The position numbers were made by a program, and so were the translations under genes. A stretch of DNA of 64,000 nt from the NCBI RefSeq assembly GCF_024749165.1, contig NZ_CP087190.1, positions 1,200,001 through 1,264,000 on the forward strand, in the 5' to 3' direction. Under the pieces are notes generated by a model that saw only the letters and a program-made list of their open reading frames with translations, had not been told where the DNA came from and did no database searches. Of the stretch, positions 16,272-25,525 are shown piece after piece. This stretch comes from Pseudomonas sp. B21-023. GTDB lineage: Bacteria > Pseudomonadota > Gammaproteobacteria > Pseudomonadales > Pseudomonadaceae. Every line of letters starts with the position of its first letter. The stretch's first letter is position 1.

Positions 16272-17372
16272 ATGTTGCGTCGTGCGTTGTCCCTCGCCCT
16301 GCCGGCCGTTGCCGTGCTGCTGCTCACCGCCTGCGGCCAGGAGGCCGCGCCACCTGCCGCACCGCGCCCGGCGCTGGTGGTCCAACCCCAGCCGGCCGGC
16401 GCATCCGCCGACAGTTACCCGGGCGAGGTGCGGGCGCGCTTCGAGCCTGAACTGGCGTTCCGCATCGGAGGCAAGGTCAGCAAACGCCTGGTGGAGGAGG
16501 GGCAGCGGGTCAAGGCCGAGCAGCCGCTGGCCGAACTAGACCCGCAGGACGTGCGCCTGCAACTGGAGGCTAACCGCGCCCAGCTGGCCGCGGCCGAAGC
16601 CAACCTGGCGCTGGTGCGCGCCGAGCGCGACCGCTACCAAAAACTGCTGGATCGGCAGATGGTCAGCCATTCCCAGTTCGATAATGCCGAGAACCTTTAC
16701 CGCGCTGGCATGGCCCGCCTGAAGCAGGCCAAGGCCGAGTACGAAGTGGCCGGTAACCAGGCTGAGTACGCCGTGTTGCGCGCGCCCCAGGCCGGCGTGA
16801 TCGCCAAGCGTCAGGTCGAGGTGGGCCAGGTGGTGGCAGCGGGGCAGACGGTGTTCACGCTGGCCGCCGATGGTGAGCGCGAAGTGGTCATAGGCCTGCC
16901 GGAGCAACAGTTCGCCCGCTTTGCTGTCGGGCATACAGTCAGCGTGGAACTGTGGTCGCACCCGAACCGGCTTTTCGAAGGCCGGATTCGCGAGCTTTCC
17001 CCTGCGGCGGACCCGCGTTCGCGCACATTTGCCGCGCGCATCGCCTTTATCTCCAACGCCACCCCTGCCGAGCTGGGCCAGAGCGCGCGGGTGTTCATCG
17101 ATCATGCCGAACGTTCGCCGCTGGCAGTCCCGCTGTCGGCAGTGACCGCCGAGGCGGGGCAGGCCTATGTCTGGCGGGTTGGCAAGGACAACCGCCTGCA
17201 GCGCGCCGCTGTGCGTCTGGGTGCCTATGGCGCAGACAGCGTGCCGGTGCTCGAAGGCCTGGAGGCCGGCGACTGGGTGGTGGCTGCGGGCGGCCATGTG
17301 CTGCGCGAGGGGCAACAGGTGCGGCCTGTGGACCGCAGCAACCGTGAAGTGAACCTGGCGGCCAAGGAGTAA
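16272..17372 (+). CDS. mexJ: RND efflux membrane-fusion lipoprotein, MexJ-like
   Basis: This periplasmic adaptor links an RND pump to an outer-membrane channel. The 366-residue protein starts with a lipoprotein signal whose lipobox is LTAC (Cys21), so it is anchored in the inner membrane. The order is beta-barrel/lipoyl (ELAFRIGGKVSKRLVEEGQRV), a coiled-coil hairpin (residues about 95-150, ERDRYQKLLDRQMVSHSQFD), lipoyl return (LRAPQAGVIAKRQVEVGQVV) and membrane-proximal barrel. The pump gene starts 6 bases downstream. No outer-membrane channel gene is present, as with MexJK, which borrows OprM or OpmH. Confidence 0.88.
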   Translation: MLRRALSLALPAVAVLLLTACGQEAAPPAAPRPALVVQPQPAGASADSYPGEVRARFEPELAFRIGGKVSKRLVEEGQRVKAEQPLAELDPQDVRLQLEANRAQLAAAEANLALVRAERDRYQKLLDRQMVSHSQFDNAENLYRAGMARLKQAKAEYEVAGNQAEYAVLRAPQAGVIAKRQVEVGQVVAAGQTVFTLAADGEREVVIGLPEQQFARFAVGHTVSVELWSHPNRLFEGRIRELSPAADPRSRTFAARIAFISNATPAELGQSARVFIDHAERSPLAVPLSAVTAEAGQAYVWRVGKDNRLQRAAVRLGAYGADSVPVLEGLEAGDWVVAAGGHVLREGQQVRPVDRSNREVNLAAKE

Positions 17373-17378
17373 GTCCCT

Positions 17379-20300
17379 ATGGGTTTCAACCTTTCCGCCT
17401 GGGCGCTGCGCAACCGCCAGATCGTACTGTTCCTGATGATCCTGTTGGCGGCCGTAGGCGCCATGTCCTACACCAAGCTGGGGCAGAGCGAGGATCCACC
17501 CTTCACCTTCAAGGCCATGGTCATCCGTACCCTGTGGCCAGGCGCGACCGCCGAGGAGGTGTCGCGCCAGGTCACCGAACGTATCGAGAAGAAACTGATG
17601 GAGACCGGCGAGTACGAGAAGATCGTCTCGTTCTCCCGGCCCGGTGAGTCCCAGGTCACGTTCATGGCCCGTGACGCGATGCATTCCAAGGATATCCCCG
17701 AGCTGTGGTACCAGATCCGCAAGAAGGTCGCGGACATCAAGCACACCCTGCCCCCCGAAGCGCAGGGGCCATTCTTCAACGACGAGTTCGGCACCACCTT
17801 CGGCAATATCTACGCCCTGACCGGCGCCGGCTTCGACTACGCGGTGCTCAAGGACTACGCCGACCGTATCCAGATCCAGCTGCAGCGGGTCAAGGACGTG
17901 GGCAAGGTGGAGCTCATCGGCCTGCAGGACGAGAAGATCTGGATCGAACTGTCCAACGTCAAGCTGGCCACCCTCGGGGTGCCGCTCGCCGCCGTGCAGC
18001 AGGCGCTGCGCGAACAGAACGCGGTGAGTACCGCGGGTTTCTTCGAAACCTCGAGCGAGCGCCTGCAACTGAGGGTCAGCGGGCGCTTTGACAGCGTCGA
18101 GCAGATTCGCCAGTTCCCTATCCGCATTGGTGATCGCACCTTCCGCATCGGTGACGTCGCCGAGGTGCAGCGCGGTTTTAACGACCCACCCGCGCCGCGC
18201 ATGCGCTTCATGGGCGAGGACGCCATCGGGCTGGCGGTGTCGATGAAGGACGGCGGCGACATCCTGGTGCTTGGCAAGGCCCTGGAAGGTGAGTTCGCCC
18301 GCCTGGCGCAGAGCCTGCCGGCAGGCATGGAACTGCGCAAGGTGTCCGACCAGCCGGCAGCGGTGAAGGCCGGGGTCGGTGAGTTCGTGCAGGTGCTGGT
18401 CGAGGCCCTGGCCATCGTCCTGCTGGTGAGCTTCTTCTCGCTGGGCCTGCGCACCGGCCTGGTGGTGGCGCTGGCGATCCCGCTGGTGCTGGCCATGACC
18501 TTTGCCGCCATGCACTACTTCGGCATCGGCCTGCACAAGATCTCGCTGGGGGCGCTGGTGCTGGCCCTGGGCCTGCTGGTCGACGATGCGATCATCGCGG
18601 TGGAGATGATGGCAATCAAGATGGAACAGGGCTACGACCGGCTCAAGGCTGCGAGCTACGCCTGGACCAGCACGGCGTTCCCGATGCTCACCGGTACCCT
18701 GATCACCGCAGCGGGCTTCCTGCCGATCGCCACGGCGGCTTCGAGTACTGGGGAATACACCCGTTCGATCTTCCAGGTGGTGACCATTGCCTTGCTCACG
18801 TCCTGGGTGGCGGCGGTGGTGTTCGTGCCCTACCTGGGCGAGCGCCTGCTGCCGGACCTGGCCAAGCTTCACGCCGCTCGCCACGGCGCCGACGGGCACG
18901 CCCCCGACCCCTATGCAACACCGTTCTACCAACGAGTCCGGCGCGTGGTCGAGTGGTGCGTGCGGCGACGCAAGACAGTGATCGTGCTGACCATCGCCGC
19001 GTTCGTCGGCAGCATCCTGTTGTTCCGCTTCGTGCCGCAGCAGTTCTTCCCGGCTTCCGGGCGGCCGGAGCTGATGGTCGATCTGAAGCTGACCGAAGGC
19101 GCTTCGCTGAACAACACCGCCGAGCGGGTCAAGCAATTGGAGGCGCTGCTCAAGCAGCAGGACGGTATCGCCAACTACGTCGCCTATGTCGGCACCGGTT
19201 CGCCGCGTTTCTACCTGCCGCTGGACCAGCAACTGCCTGCGGCGAGCTTTGCCCAGTTCGTGGTGCTGGCCAAGTCGCTGGAGGACCGTGAACGCCTGCG
19301 CAGCTGGCTGATCGGCACCCTGGACCAGCAGTTCCCCGACCTGCGCTCGCGGGTGACGCGCCTGGAAAACGGCCCGCCCGTAGGTTATCCGGTGCAGTTC
19401 CGGGTCACCGGCGAGCACATCGAGAAGGTCCGCGCCCTGGCCCGCGAGGTGGCGGCCAAGGTGCGCGAGAACCCGCATGTGGTCAACGTGCACCTGGACT
19501 GGGAAGAACCGAGCAAGGCGGTGTACCTGGATATCGACCAGGACCGTGCCCGGGCGCTGGGCGTGAGCACCGCGCACCTGTCGAGCTTCCTGCAGAGTTC
19601 ACTGACCGGCAGCAACGTCAGCCAGTACCGCGAAGACAACGAGCTGATCGAGATTCTCCTGCGCGGTACGCCAGAGGAGCGCCGTGAGCTGGGCAACCTG
19701 GGCAGCCTGGCGGTGCCCACCGACAACGGCCAGAGCGTGGCCCTGTCGCAGGTGGCGACCCTTGAGTACGGCTTCGAGGAAGGCATCATCTGGCACCGCA
19801 ACCGCCTGCCCACGGTCACCGTGCGCGCCGATATCTACGACAAGGAACAGCCGGCGACCTTGATCAAGCAGATCCAGCCGACGCTGGCGCAGATCAAGGA
19901 CGAGCTGCCTGATGGCTACCTGCTTGAAGTGGGCGGCACGGTGGAAGACTCCGAGCGTGGCCAGCGTTCGGTGAACGCCGGCATGCCGCTGTTCATCGTG
20001 GTGGTGCTGAGCCTGCTGATGATCCAGCTGCGCAGTTTCTCGCGGATGTTCATGGTGTTCCTCACCGCGCCCCTGGGGCTGATTGGTGTGACTCTGTTCC
20101 TGCTGGTGTTCCGCCAGCCGTTCGGTTTCGTCGCCATGCTCGGGACCATCGCCCTGGCGGGCATGATCATGCGCAATTCGGTGATCCTGGTGGACCAGAT
20201 CGAACAGGATATCGCCGCAGGGATGGAGCGTTGGCAGGCGATCATCGAGGCCACGGTGCGGCGCTTCCGGCCGATCGTGCTGACCGCGCTGGCGGCGGTG

Positions 20301-20444
20301 CTGGCGATGATTCCGTTGTCGAGGAGTGTGTTCTACGGACCGATGGCGGTGGCGATCATGGGTGGGTTGATCGTCGCCACGGTGCTGACCCTGCTGTTCC
20401 TGCCGGCGCTGTATGCGGCGTGGTTCAGGGTCAAGAAAAACTGA
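17379..20444 (+). CDS. mexK: RND-family proton-driven efflux pump, MexK-like
   Basis: A 1021-residue inner-membrane pump of the HAE-RND type. It has the expected 12 transmembrane segments: one at the N-terminus (IVLFLMILLAAVGAM), five around residues 340-500, one near 540, and five near 870-1010, with two large periplasmic loops. The proton-relay aspartates are present as Asp402-Asp403 in LLVDDAIIAVEMM. The N-terminus MGFNLSAWALRNRQIVLFLM and the gene neighbourhood near plsB support the MexK assignment. Substrates in P. aeruginosa MexK include triclosan and macrolides; specificity here is unproven. A REP pair follows. Confidence 0.88.
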   Translation: MGFNLSAWALRNRQIVLFLMILLAAVGAMSYTKLGQSEDPPFTFKAMVIRTLWPGATAEEVSRQVTERIEKKLMETGEYEKIVSFSRPGESQVTFMARDAMHSKDIPELWYQIRKKVADIKHTLPPEAQGPFFNDEFGTTFGNIYALTGAGFDYAVLKDYADRIQIQLQRVKDVGKVELIGLQDEKIWIELSNVKLATLGVPLAAVQQALREQNAVSTAGFFETSSERLQLRVSGRFDSVEQIRQFPIRIGDRTFRIGDVAEVQRGFNDPPAPRMRFMGEDAIGLAVSMKDGGDILVLGKALEGEFARLAQSLPAGMELRKVSDQPAAVKAGVGEFVQVLVEALAIVLLVSFFSLGLRTGLVVALAIPLVLAMTFAAMHYFGIGLHKISLGALVLALGLLVDDAIIAVEMMAIKMEQGYDRLKAASYAWTSTAFPMLTGTLITAAGFLPIATAASSTGEYTRSIFQVVTIALLTSWVAAVVFVPYLGERLLPDLAKLHAARHGADGHAPDPYATPFYQRVRRVVEWCVRRRKTVIVLTIAAFVGSILLFRFVPQQFFPASGRPELMVDLKLTEGASLNNTAERVKQLEALLKQQDGIANYVAYVGTGSPRFYLPLDQQLPAASFAQFVVLAKSLEDRERLRSWLIGTLDQQFPDLRSRVTRLENGPPVGYPVQFRVTGEHIEKVRALAREVAAKVRENPHVVNVHLDWEEPSKAVYLDIDQDRARALGVSTAHLSSFLQSSLTGSNVSQYREDNELIEILLRGTPEERRELGNLGSLAVPTDNGQSVALSQVATLEYGFEEGIIWHRNRLPTVTVRADIYDKEQPATLIKQIQPTLAQIKDELPDGYLLEVGGTVEDSERGQRSVNAGMPLFIVVVLSLLMIQLRSFSRMFMVFLTAPLGLIGVTLFLLVFRQPFGFVAMLGTIALAGMIMRNSVILVDQIEQDIAAGMERWQAIIEATVRRFRPIVLTALAAVLAMIPLSRSVFYGPMAVAIMGGLIVATVLTLLFLPALYAAWFRVKKN

Positions 20445-20470
20445 GGAACGAGCGGGAGGGCTTTGCCCTC

Positions 20471-20538
20471 CTATCGCCGGCAAGCCGGCTCCCACACGAG
20501 TTGCGCAGTACCTGTGGGAGCTGGCTTGCCAGCGATAG
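20471..20538. repeat. REP inverted pair (CGCCGGCAAGCC subfamily)
   Basis: The left arm 20471-20496 starts CTATCGCCGGCAAGCCGGCT; the right arm 20513-20538 is its reverse complement with 24 of 26 matches. It fills the gap between the convergent pump gene and DUF4197 gene. Confidence 0.92.
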
Positions 20539-20574
20539 GGCTGCACGGCAGCCCCACTGGTTTTCAGCTCGACA

Positions 20575-21261
20575 TCACAGCGCGCCGAACACCTTCTTGG
20601 CCAGGCTGGTGGCCGCACCGGCCGGGTTCTGGCGAATGCTTTCTTCCTGCTTGCCGATCATCTCGAACAAGCCGTCCAGCGCCTTCTCGGTCACATAGTT
20701 CTCGATATTGGCGTCATCCTTGATCAGGCCAAGGCCCTTGGCCTGCCCGGCAAAGCTGTTGTACTGCTGGGCCAGGCCGACCTTGTCGGTGGCCTGCTTG
20801 ACGATCGGCAGGAACTTGGCGCGGATCTGCTCACGGCTGCTCTTGTTCAGGTACTGGGTGGCCGAATCCTGGCCACCGCTGAGGATGCCCTTGGCATCGG
20901 TCACGGTCATCTTCTTCACCGCGTCCACCAGGATCGCCTGGGCTTGCGGCACGGCAGCCTCGGCGGCCTTGTTCATGCTGGTTTCCAGGGCATCGACCTG
21001 GTCGCCTTTGCCGAACATCTTCATGGCCTTGGCCGCTTTGCCGAGGTTGCCTGGCAGCTCGATACGCACATCCGGGTTGTTGCTGAAACCACCGGGGGTG
21101 CTCAGTTGCTTGACGGCGATCTGCGCGCCTTGGGTGAGGGCGTCCTTCAGGCCGCCGGAGGCGTCGCTCTGGGACAGGTCGCCAAGCGACAGGGCCAGGG
21201 CGCTGGCCGACAACAGCAGGCCGGCGCACAGGGTGGTGAAGCGCAGGGAGGAGCGGATCAT
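20575..21261 (-). CDS. Exported DUF4197 family protein
   Basis: A 228-residue exported protein. The start MIRSSLRFTTLCAGLLLSAS forms a signal peptide with a likely cleavage after ALA near residue 23. The mature part is mostly helical and matches the DUF4197 pattern: LGDLSQSDASGGLKDALTQGA, FSNNPDVRIELPGNLGKAAK, VTEKALDGLFEMIGKQEESI and a C-terminal RQNPAGAATSLAKKVFGAL. The role of this family is unknown. The ATG at 21261 is chosen because the 97 codons in frame upstream overlap plsB. It lies 64 bases downstream of the plsB stop, on the same strand. Confidence 0.88.
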   Translation of the reverse strand: MIRSSLRFTTLCAGLLLSASALALSLGDLSQSDASGGLKDALTQGAQIAVKQLSTPGGFSNNPDVRIELPGNLGKAAKAMKMFGKGDQVDALETSMNKAAEAAVPQAQAILVDAVKKMTVTDAKGILSGGQDSATQYLNKSSREQIRAKFLPIVKQATDKVGLAQQYNSFAGQAKGLGLIKDDANIENYVTEKALDGLFEMIGKQEESIRQNPAGAATSLAKKVFGAL

Positions 21262-21325
21262 GGGGCTTTCCTTATGGGCAGAATGGAACAGGTTCAGCGT
21301 ATCGTTCAGGCCGTGATCGGGCCAG

Positions 21326-23815
21326 TCAGGCAAGCGCGGCAGGTTCCGGTGTTTCATCGCGGTGCAAGGCCACCTGGCGGATCGACAGGCGCAGCTCCGC
21401 CGACAGCACGCGCTTGGCCACGCCTTCGGCCAGTTCGGCGAGCTTGTCGTGGTAGCCCAGCTTGCCGGTGCTGTCGGGTCGCAAGACCCCTTCGCGTACC
21501 AGCGTCTGGATGAAGTGGCGGAACAGAGTCTTGTCGAAGAACTCGGGCGCATTCAAGCCATGCAGGATCGACAGGCGCTGGGCCATCATCACGCACAGCT
21601 CCTCCAGTTCCTCGGCGCTCAGCGTGTGCTGGCCGCTGTTGAGCAGCAGCGAAGTGGCCATGTAGAAGCGCTGCAGGGTCTGGGTGATGGTGCGCGCCAG
21701 CAGCGTCAGCAGCACGAACTGCCGCGAGCTGGGCGCGGGGCGCATGTAGATGTCTTGCTCCTTGCGCAGCAGCCCCTGTTCGACCAGCGCCGCCAGCCAC
21801 TGGTCGATCACCTCGTCCAGTTGCTCGGGCGTCCAGCGCAGGAACAGTTCGGCCTGCAGGTACGGATACAGCGCTCGCACGTACTGGCCCAGCAGTTCGC
21901 GGCTCATGCGCGAGCTGCTGAGGAAGAAGCTCGCCAGCAGCCCCGGCAGGGCGAAGATGTGCAGTACGTTGTTGCGGTAGTAGGTCATCAGTACCGCGTT
22001 GGCTTCGTCCAGGTAGAGGATGCGACCCAGCGCATCCTTCTGCTCGGCCAGCAGGTCCATGCCCAGTACGTGCTCGATAAGTGCCTTGCCGTCACCCTCG
22101 GGCAGGGTGGTGTGCGGCGAGTAGGGCACCTGGCGCAGCAGGGCCAGGTACAGGTCGAGCACGCGGGTCAGGGCTCGTTCGTCCAGGGCCAGGCGGCTGG
22201 TCGACAACAGGGCCAGCGCCACCAGGTTGACCGGGTTGATTGCCGCAGCCTCGTTGAGGTGGCGGGCAACCGTTTCGCCCAGGCGGGTGGTGGTTTCGTT
22301 GAGCCAGTCCGGGCGGAACTGCGGGCCCAGCGCCTGTTCGCGCCAGCCGGGTTGCTGCTGGTCGAGGAAGCTGTTCAGGCGGATCGGCTCGCCGAAGTTG
22401 ACGTATACCTGGCCGAAGCGCTGCTTGAGCGCGCCGATGACCTTGAAGATGTCGAAGATCGATTCCTTCTTCTTGCTGGCGCCGCGCAGCTCGCCCAGGT
22501 AGGTGCGGCCTTCGAGCACCCGCTCGTAGCCGATGTACACCGGCACGAAGACGATCGGCGTGCGCGAGGAGCGCAGGAAGCTGCGCAGGGTGATTGCCAG
22601 CATGCCGGTGCGCGGCTGCAGCATGCGCCCGGTGCGCGAACGCCCGCCTTCGACGAAGTACTCCACCGGGAAGCCCTTGGTGAACAGGGTGTGCAGGTAT
22701 TCGTTGAACACGGCGGTGTACAGCGGGTTGCCCTTGAACGTGCGGCGCATGAAGAACGCCCCGCCGCGGCGCAGCAGGCCGCCGATCACCGGCATGTTGA
22801 GGTTGATGCCGGCAGCGATGTGCGGCGGCGTCAGGCCGTTGCGGAACAGCAGGTAGGACAGCAGCAGGTAGTCGATGTGGCTGCGGTGGCAGGGCACGTA
22901 GATCACTTCGTGGCCGGGGGCGATGCCCTGCACCTGCTCGATGTGGTTTACCTTGATGCCGTCGTAGATCTTGTTCCAGAACCAGCTCAGCACCACTTCA
23001 AGGAAGCGGATCGCGGTGTAGGTATAGTCCGAGGCGATCTCATTGCCATAGTGCAGCGCCTTGGCCTCGGCCTTGGCGTAGGGGATTTTCTCGCGGTCGG
23101 CCTCGTCGCTGATCGCCTGGCGCACCAACGGGTCGTGCACCAGCCCTTTGACCAGGTTGCGACGGTGCGAGATGTCCGGCCCGATGACCGCGGTCTTCAG
23201 GTTGCGAAAATGCACGCGCATCATGCGTTGGGCCATGCGCACGGTGCGCTCGTGGCCCTTGTTGTGCTGCACCAGCTCGCGCAGGTGGATTGGCGCGGAG
23301 AACTGCACCCGGGTCTTGCGCCCGAGGATCAGCACGCTGAGCAGCCGGCGCAGGCGGCCGGTGACCGCCCAGCTGTCGGCGAACAGCAGTTTCCACGGGC
23401 TCGACTCGCTGGCCGGGGTCTGGCCCCAGAACACGCTGACCGGAATGATCTGCGCGTCTTCCTCGGCGTGCTGGCTGATCGCCGCGACCAGGCGTTCGAG
23501 GGTGGGCGGCGCGCCACGCTTGTCCTGGCGGCCGAGCCAGTCGGGGTCGGGGGTCAGGTAGAAGAACGCCGCGGGCTCCTGCAAGGGGCCGACGGCCACC
23601 GGCAGCACCGGGCGTGGCAGCCCTGCCTTGGTGCATTCGTGGTCAACCACGGCCAGGTCGGTCAGCGAAGGCGAGGAGAGGGCGTAGAACACCGGTCGGC
23701 TGCGGTCGAGCTTGAGTGTCAGCGAGGACTGGTTGATGGTTTCGGAGCGCACCCACAGGTAGAGAACGCGACGCAGGGCGCCGAAGATGAGGCGGCGCAG
23801 GGGAGAACGGGTCAT
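21326..23815 (-). CDS. plsB: Glycerol-3-phosphate O-acyltransferase PlsB
   Basis: PlsB acylates sn-glycerol-3-phosphate at position 1 at the inner membrane, the first step of phospholipid synthesis. The 829 residues match the family length. All four acyltransferase blocks are visible: [14 protein letters not shown] (the HX4D active site), [31 protein letters not shown] and [15 protein letters not shown]. Long helical N- and C-terminal parts flank the domain, as in E. coli PlsB. It is next to the MexJK-like pump locus, as in P. aeruginosa. Confidence 0.97.
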   Translation of the reverse strand: MTRSPLRRLIFGALRRVLYLWVRSETINQSSLTLKLDRSRPVFYALSSPSLTDLAVVDHECTKAGLPRPVLPVAVGPLQEPAAFFYLTPDPDWLGRQDKRGAPPTLERLVAAISQHAEEDAQIIPVSVFWGQTPASESSPWKLLFADSWAVTGRLRRLLSVLILGRKTRVQFSAPIHLRELVQHNKGHERTVRMAQRMMRVHFRNLKTAVIGPDISHRRNLVKGLVHDPLVRQAISDEADREKIPYAKAEAKALHYGNEIASDYTYTAIRFLEVVLSWFWNKIYDGIKVNHIEQVQGIAPGHEVIYVPCHRSHIDYLLLSYLLFRNGLTPPHIAAGINLNMPVIGGLLRRGGAFFMRRTFKGNPLYTAVFNEYLHTLFTKGFPVEYFVEGGRSRTGRMLQPRTGMLAITLRSFLRSSRTPIVFVPVYIGYERVLEGRTYLGELRGASKKKESIFDIFKVIGALKQRFGQVYVNFGEPIRLNSFLDQQQPGWREQALGPQFRPDWLNETTTRLGETVARHLNEAAAINPVNLVALALLSTSRLALDERALTRVLDLYLALLRQVPYSPHTTLPEGDGKALIEHVLGMDLLAEQKDALGRILYLDEANAVLMTYYRNNVLHIFALPGLLASFFLSSSRMSRELLGQYVRALYPYLQAELFLRWTPEQLDEVIDQWLAALVEQGLLRKEQDIYMRPAPSSRQFVLLTLLARTITQTLQRFYMATSLLLNSGQHTLSAEELEELCVMMAQRLSILHGLNAPEFFDKTLFRHFIQTLVREGVLRPDSTGKLGYHDKLAELAEGVAKRVLSAELRLSIRQVALHRDETPEPAALA

Positions 23816-23905
23816 GGGGTGGGCCCTGGGTGGAAGTTGCAGTGTCTTTTCAGCACGTTAGTCTGCCGTATCTGCGTAAGTTCAGCAAAATTCCGCCAAA
23901 AATGA

Positions 23906-23942
23906 CCCTGTCATGAATTTTTTTTGTTCCCTGTCATATACT
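23906..23942 (+). promoter_or_regulatory. Putative promoter region of the cold-shock gene
   Basis: An AT-rich segment with a -10-like TATACT (23937-23942) and two direct copies of CCCTGTCAT (23906-23914 and 23929-23937) 23 bases apart. The resulting 5' leader would be about 95 bases, in keeping with long cold-shock mRNA leaders. No convincing -35 is present, so confidence is low. Confidence 0.4.
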
Positions 23943-24043
23943 CGGCCTGCCGCTTGCAGGATATTCGCGCAAGCTGCGTCGGCACGGGCGGTGAGCCCAT
24001 GCCAGCAAGGCGATCTTCAAAATAAAAATCCGGAGTAGTTCAG

Positions 24044-24253
24044 ATGTCGTCTCGTGAGACTGGGAATGTGAAGTGGTTCAACGATGCCAAGGGTTATGGC
24101 TTCATTCAGCGCGAAGGTGGTGCGGACGTGTTCGTCCACTATCGGGCTATCCGCGGTGAGGGGCATCGCACCCTGGTCGAGGGACAGCAGGTGGAGTACG
24201 CACTCGTGCAGGGCCAGAAAGGCCTGCAGGCAGAGGATGTAGTCGGGCTCTGA
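24044..24253 (+). CDS. Cold-shock domain protein
   Basis: A 69-residue single cold-shock domain. The RNA-binding motifs are clear: RNP1 KGYGFIQ at residues 16-22 and RNP2 VFVHY at 29-33, preceded by GNVKWFN. Family members melt RNA secondary structure or act as transcription antiterminators. The usual FVHFSAI is replaced here by [19 protein letters not shown], closer to stationary-phase/CspD-like members than to CspA. An upstream CCGGAG serves as ribosome site. It is divergent from plsB. Confidence 0.93.
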   Translation: MSSRETGNVKWFNDAKGYGFIQREGGADVFVHYRAIRGEGHRTLVEGQQVEYALVQGQKGLQAEDVVGL

Positions 24254-24274
24254 GTCTTCCGGCTGCACGCTCAA

Positions 24275-24302
24275 GCTGCAAGTTGTCCGTGGAACTTGCA
24301 GC
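24275..24302. terminator. Hairpin after the cold-shock gene
   Basis: GCTGCAAGTT (24275-24284) pairs perfectly with AACTTGCAGC (24293-24302) across an 8-base loop. It has no T tract, so a Rho-independent role is uncertain; it separates two convergent genes. Its GCTGCAAG core resembles the hom-thrC element arms. Confidence 0.5.
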
Positions 24303-24317
24303 CTGATGCGAACGGCC

Positions 24318-24695
24318 TCAGCTGGTACGCCAGGTGATTTCCTCTTCACCGTCGGCGCTGATGCGGATCCAGCGATCGGCATCTTCTTCCCCGTCTTCTT
24401 CCGCCCAGCTACCTGGCGCGCAACGCACTTCGACGTTCAGCGCGGCGAATGCCGCACGCGCGCAGGCGATGTCGTCGACCCAGGGGGTCTGGTCACTTTC
24501 CAGGTACAGGCTGTTCCATTTCCCCACAGCCTTTGGCAACCAGGTAACCGGGATGTTACCGGCTGTGCACTTGAAGGTCTGGCCTTTCTGCTTCCATTCG
24601 CTGCACGGGCCCAGGGCCTGGGTCAGCCAGTCGGCGATCTGCTTGTGATCGACCTCGGCGTCCTTGAGGTAGATCTCGATATCGGGTTGACGCAT
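24318..24695 (-). CDS. Hypothetical protein, acidic, 125 residues
   Basis: I do not recognise a family. The protein is soluble and acidic (an AEEDGEEDADRW stretch near 105) and begins MRQPDIEIYLKDAEVDHKQI. Notable residues are two cysteines near residue 31-43 (GPCSEW, FKCTAG), a third and fourth at CARAAF and RCAP, and six tryptophans, which suggests a folded domain. It starts 17 bases downstream of the rlmA stop on the same strand and has the same codon usage as its neighbours, so it is likely a real member of the dapE-rlmA transcription unit. Confidence 0.75.
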   Translation of the reverse strand: MRQPDIEIYLKDAEVDHKQIADWLTQALGPCSEWKQKGQTFKCTAGNIPVTWLPKAVGKWNSLYLESDQTPWVDDIACARAAFAALNVEVRCAPGSWAEEDGEEDADRWIRISADGEEEITWRTS

Positions 24696-24712
24696 GGGTG
24701 GCTCCAGTGTGC

Positions 24713-25525
24713 TCAGTCTTGGCGCACGAAATAGTCATAACGCATGGAAACGGTGACCACGAAAGGTTCGGGTTGGTCGATCACTTGTGCGCGCTTCTCG
24801 GCGCTGGCCCGCCAGCCGTGCGGGGTCATCGCCAGCAGATCGGCGCGGGCCTTGGCCTCGACCAGGCTCAGGCGGAACTCGAGGACCTCGCTGTGGGCGT
24901 GGGTCATGCCTTCAGGGACCAGGGCAAGGTGCTTGTCGTCGGCGTAGGGACGCACTTCATCGTAGAGCACCTCGCGCAGCTCCATCAGGTGACCGCTGGT
25001 CGGGCCGACCCGCATCAGCCCGCCGCCCGGGGCGAGCAGGCGCCTGGCCTCCTGCCAGTCGAGCGGGCTGAACACGCTGGCGATGAAGCCACAACTGGCA
25101 TCGGCCATGGGAACGCGGGCCATGCTGGCCACCATCCAGGTCACTCCAGGGGCTCGGCGGCAGGCGCGCTTCACCGCTTCGCGGGAGATGTCCAGGGCGT
25201 AGCCGTCGGCCGCAGGCAGCGCCTGGGCAATCTGCGCGGTGTAGTAGCCTTCGCCGCAGCCGATGTCCAGCCAGGCCTGCGGCTGGCGCTCGGCAGCCAG
25301 TTGCGCCAGGCGACTCGCCACCGGGGCGTAGTGCCCGGCGTCGAGGAAGTCACGACGGGCTTCGACCATGGCCTGGTTGTCACCCGGGTCGCGGCTGTTC
25401 TTGTGTTGCACCGGCAGCAGGTTCAGGTAGCCCTGGCGGGCGCGGTCGAAGCGGTGGCCGGCGGGGCAGGCCACGCCGTTGTCGAGCTGCGCCAGGGGCG
25501 CCTGGCAGAGAGGGCAGGCGAGCAT
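24713..25525 (-). CDS. rlmA: 23S rRNA (guanine-745-N1)-methyltransferase RlmA
   Basis: RlmA methylates G745 of 23S rRNA with SAM. The 270-residue protein starts [11 protein letters not shown] and has the N-terminal zinc site Cys4, Cys7, Cys20 and His24. The Rossmann methyltransferase follows, with motif I LDIGCGEGYYT near residue 87 and the family region GYLNLLPVQHKNSRDPGDN near 33. The start overlaps the dapE stop by one base (TGATG), indicating coupled translation. A longer frame reaching 25810 lies within dapE and is rejected. Confidence 0.92.
   Translation of the reverse strand: MLACPLCQAPLAQLDNGVACPAGHRFDRARQGYLNLLPVQHKNSRDPGDNQAMVEARRDFLDAGHYAPVASRLAQLAAERQPQAWLDIGCGEGYYTAQIAQALPAADGYALDISREAVKRACRRAPGVTWMVASMARVPMADASCGFIASVFSPLDWQEARRLLAPGGGLMRVGPTSGHLMELREVLYDEVRPYADDKHLALVPEGMTHAHSEVLEFRLSLVEAKARADLLAMTPHGWRASAEKRAQVIDQPEPFVVTVSMRYDYFVRQD

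Noticed and set aside
16536..19577. 1013-codon open frame opposite the MexJ/MexK-like genes
   Set aside because: Complementary-strand shadow with no family features and no ribosome site; the pump genes explain the region.
21362..23905. 847-codon open frame opposite plsB
   Set aside because: Gln/Val/Ala-rich shadow of plsB, which has all four acyltransferase blocks.
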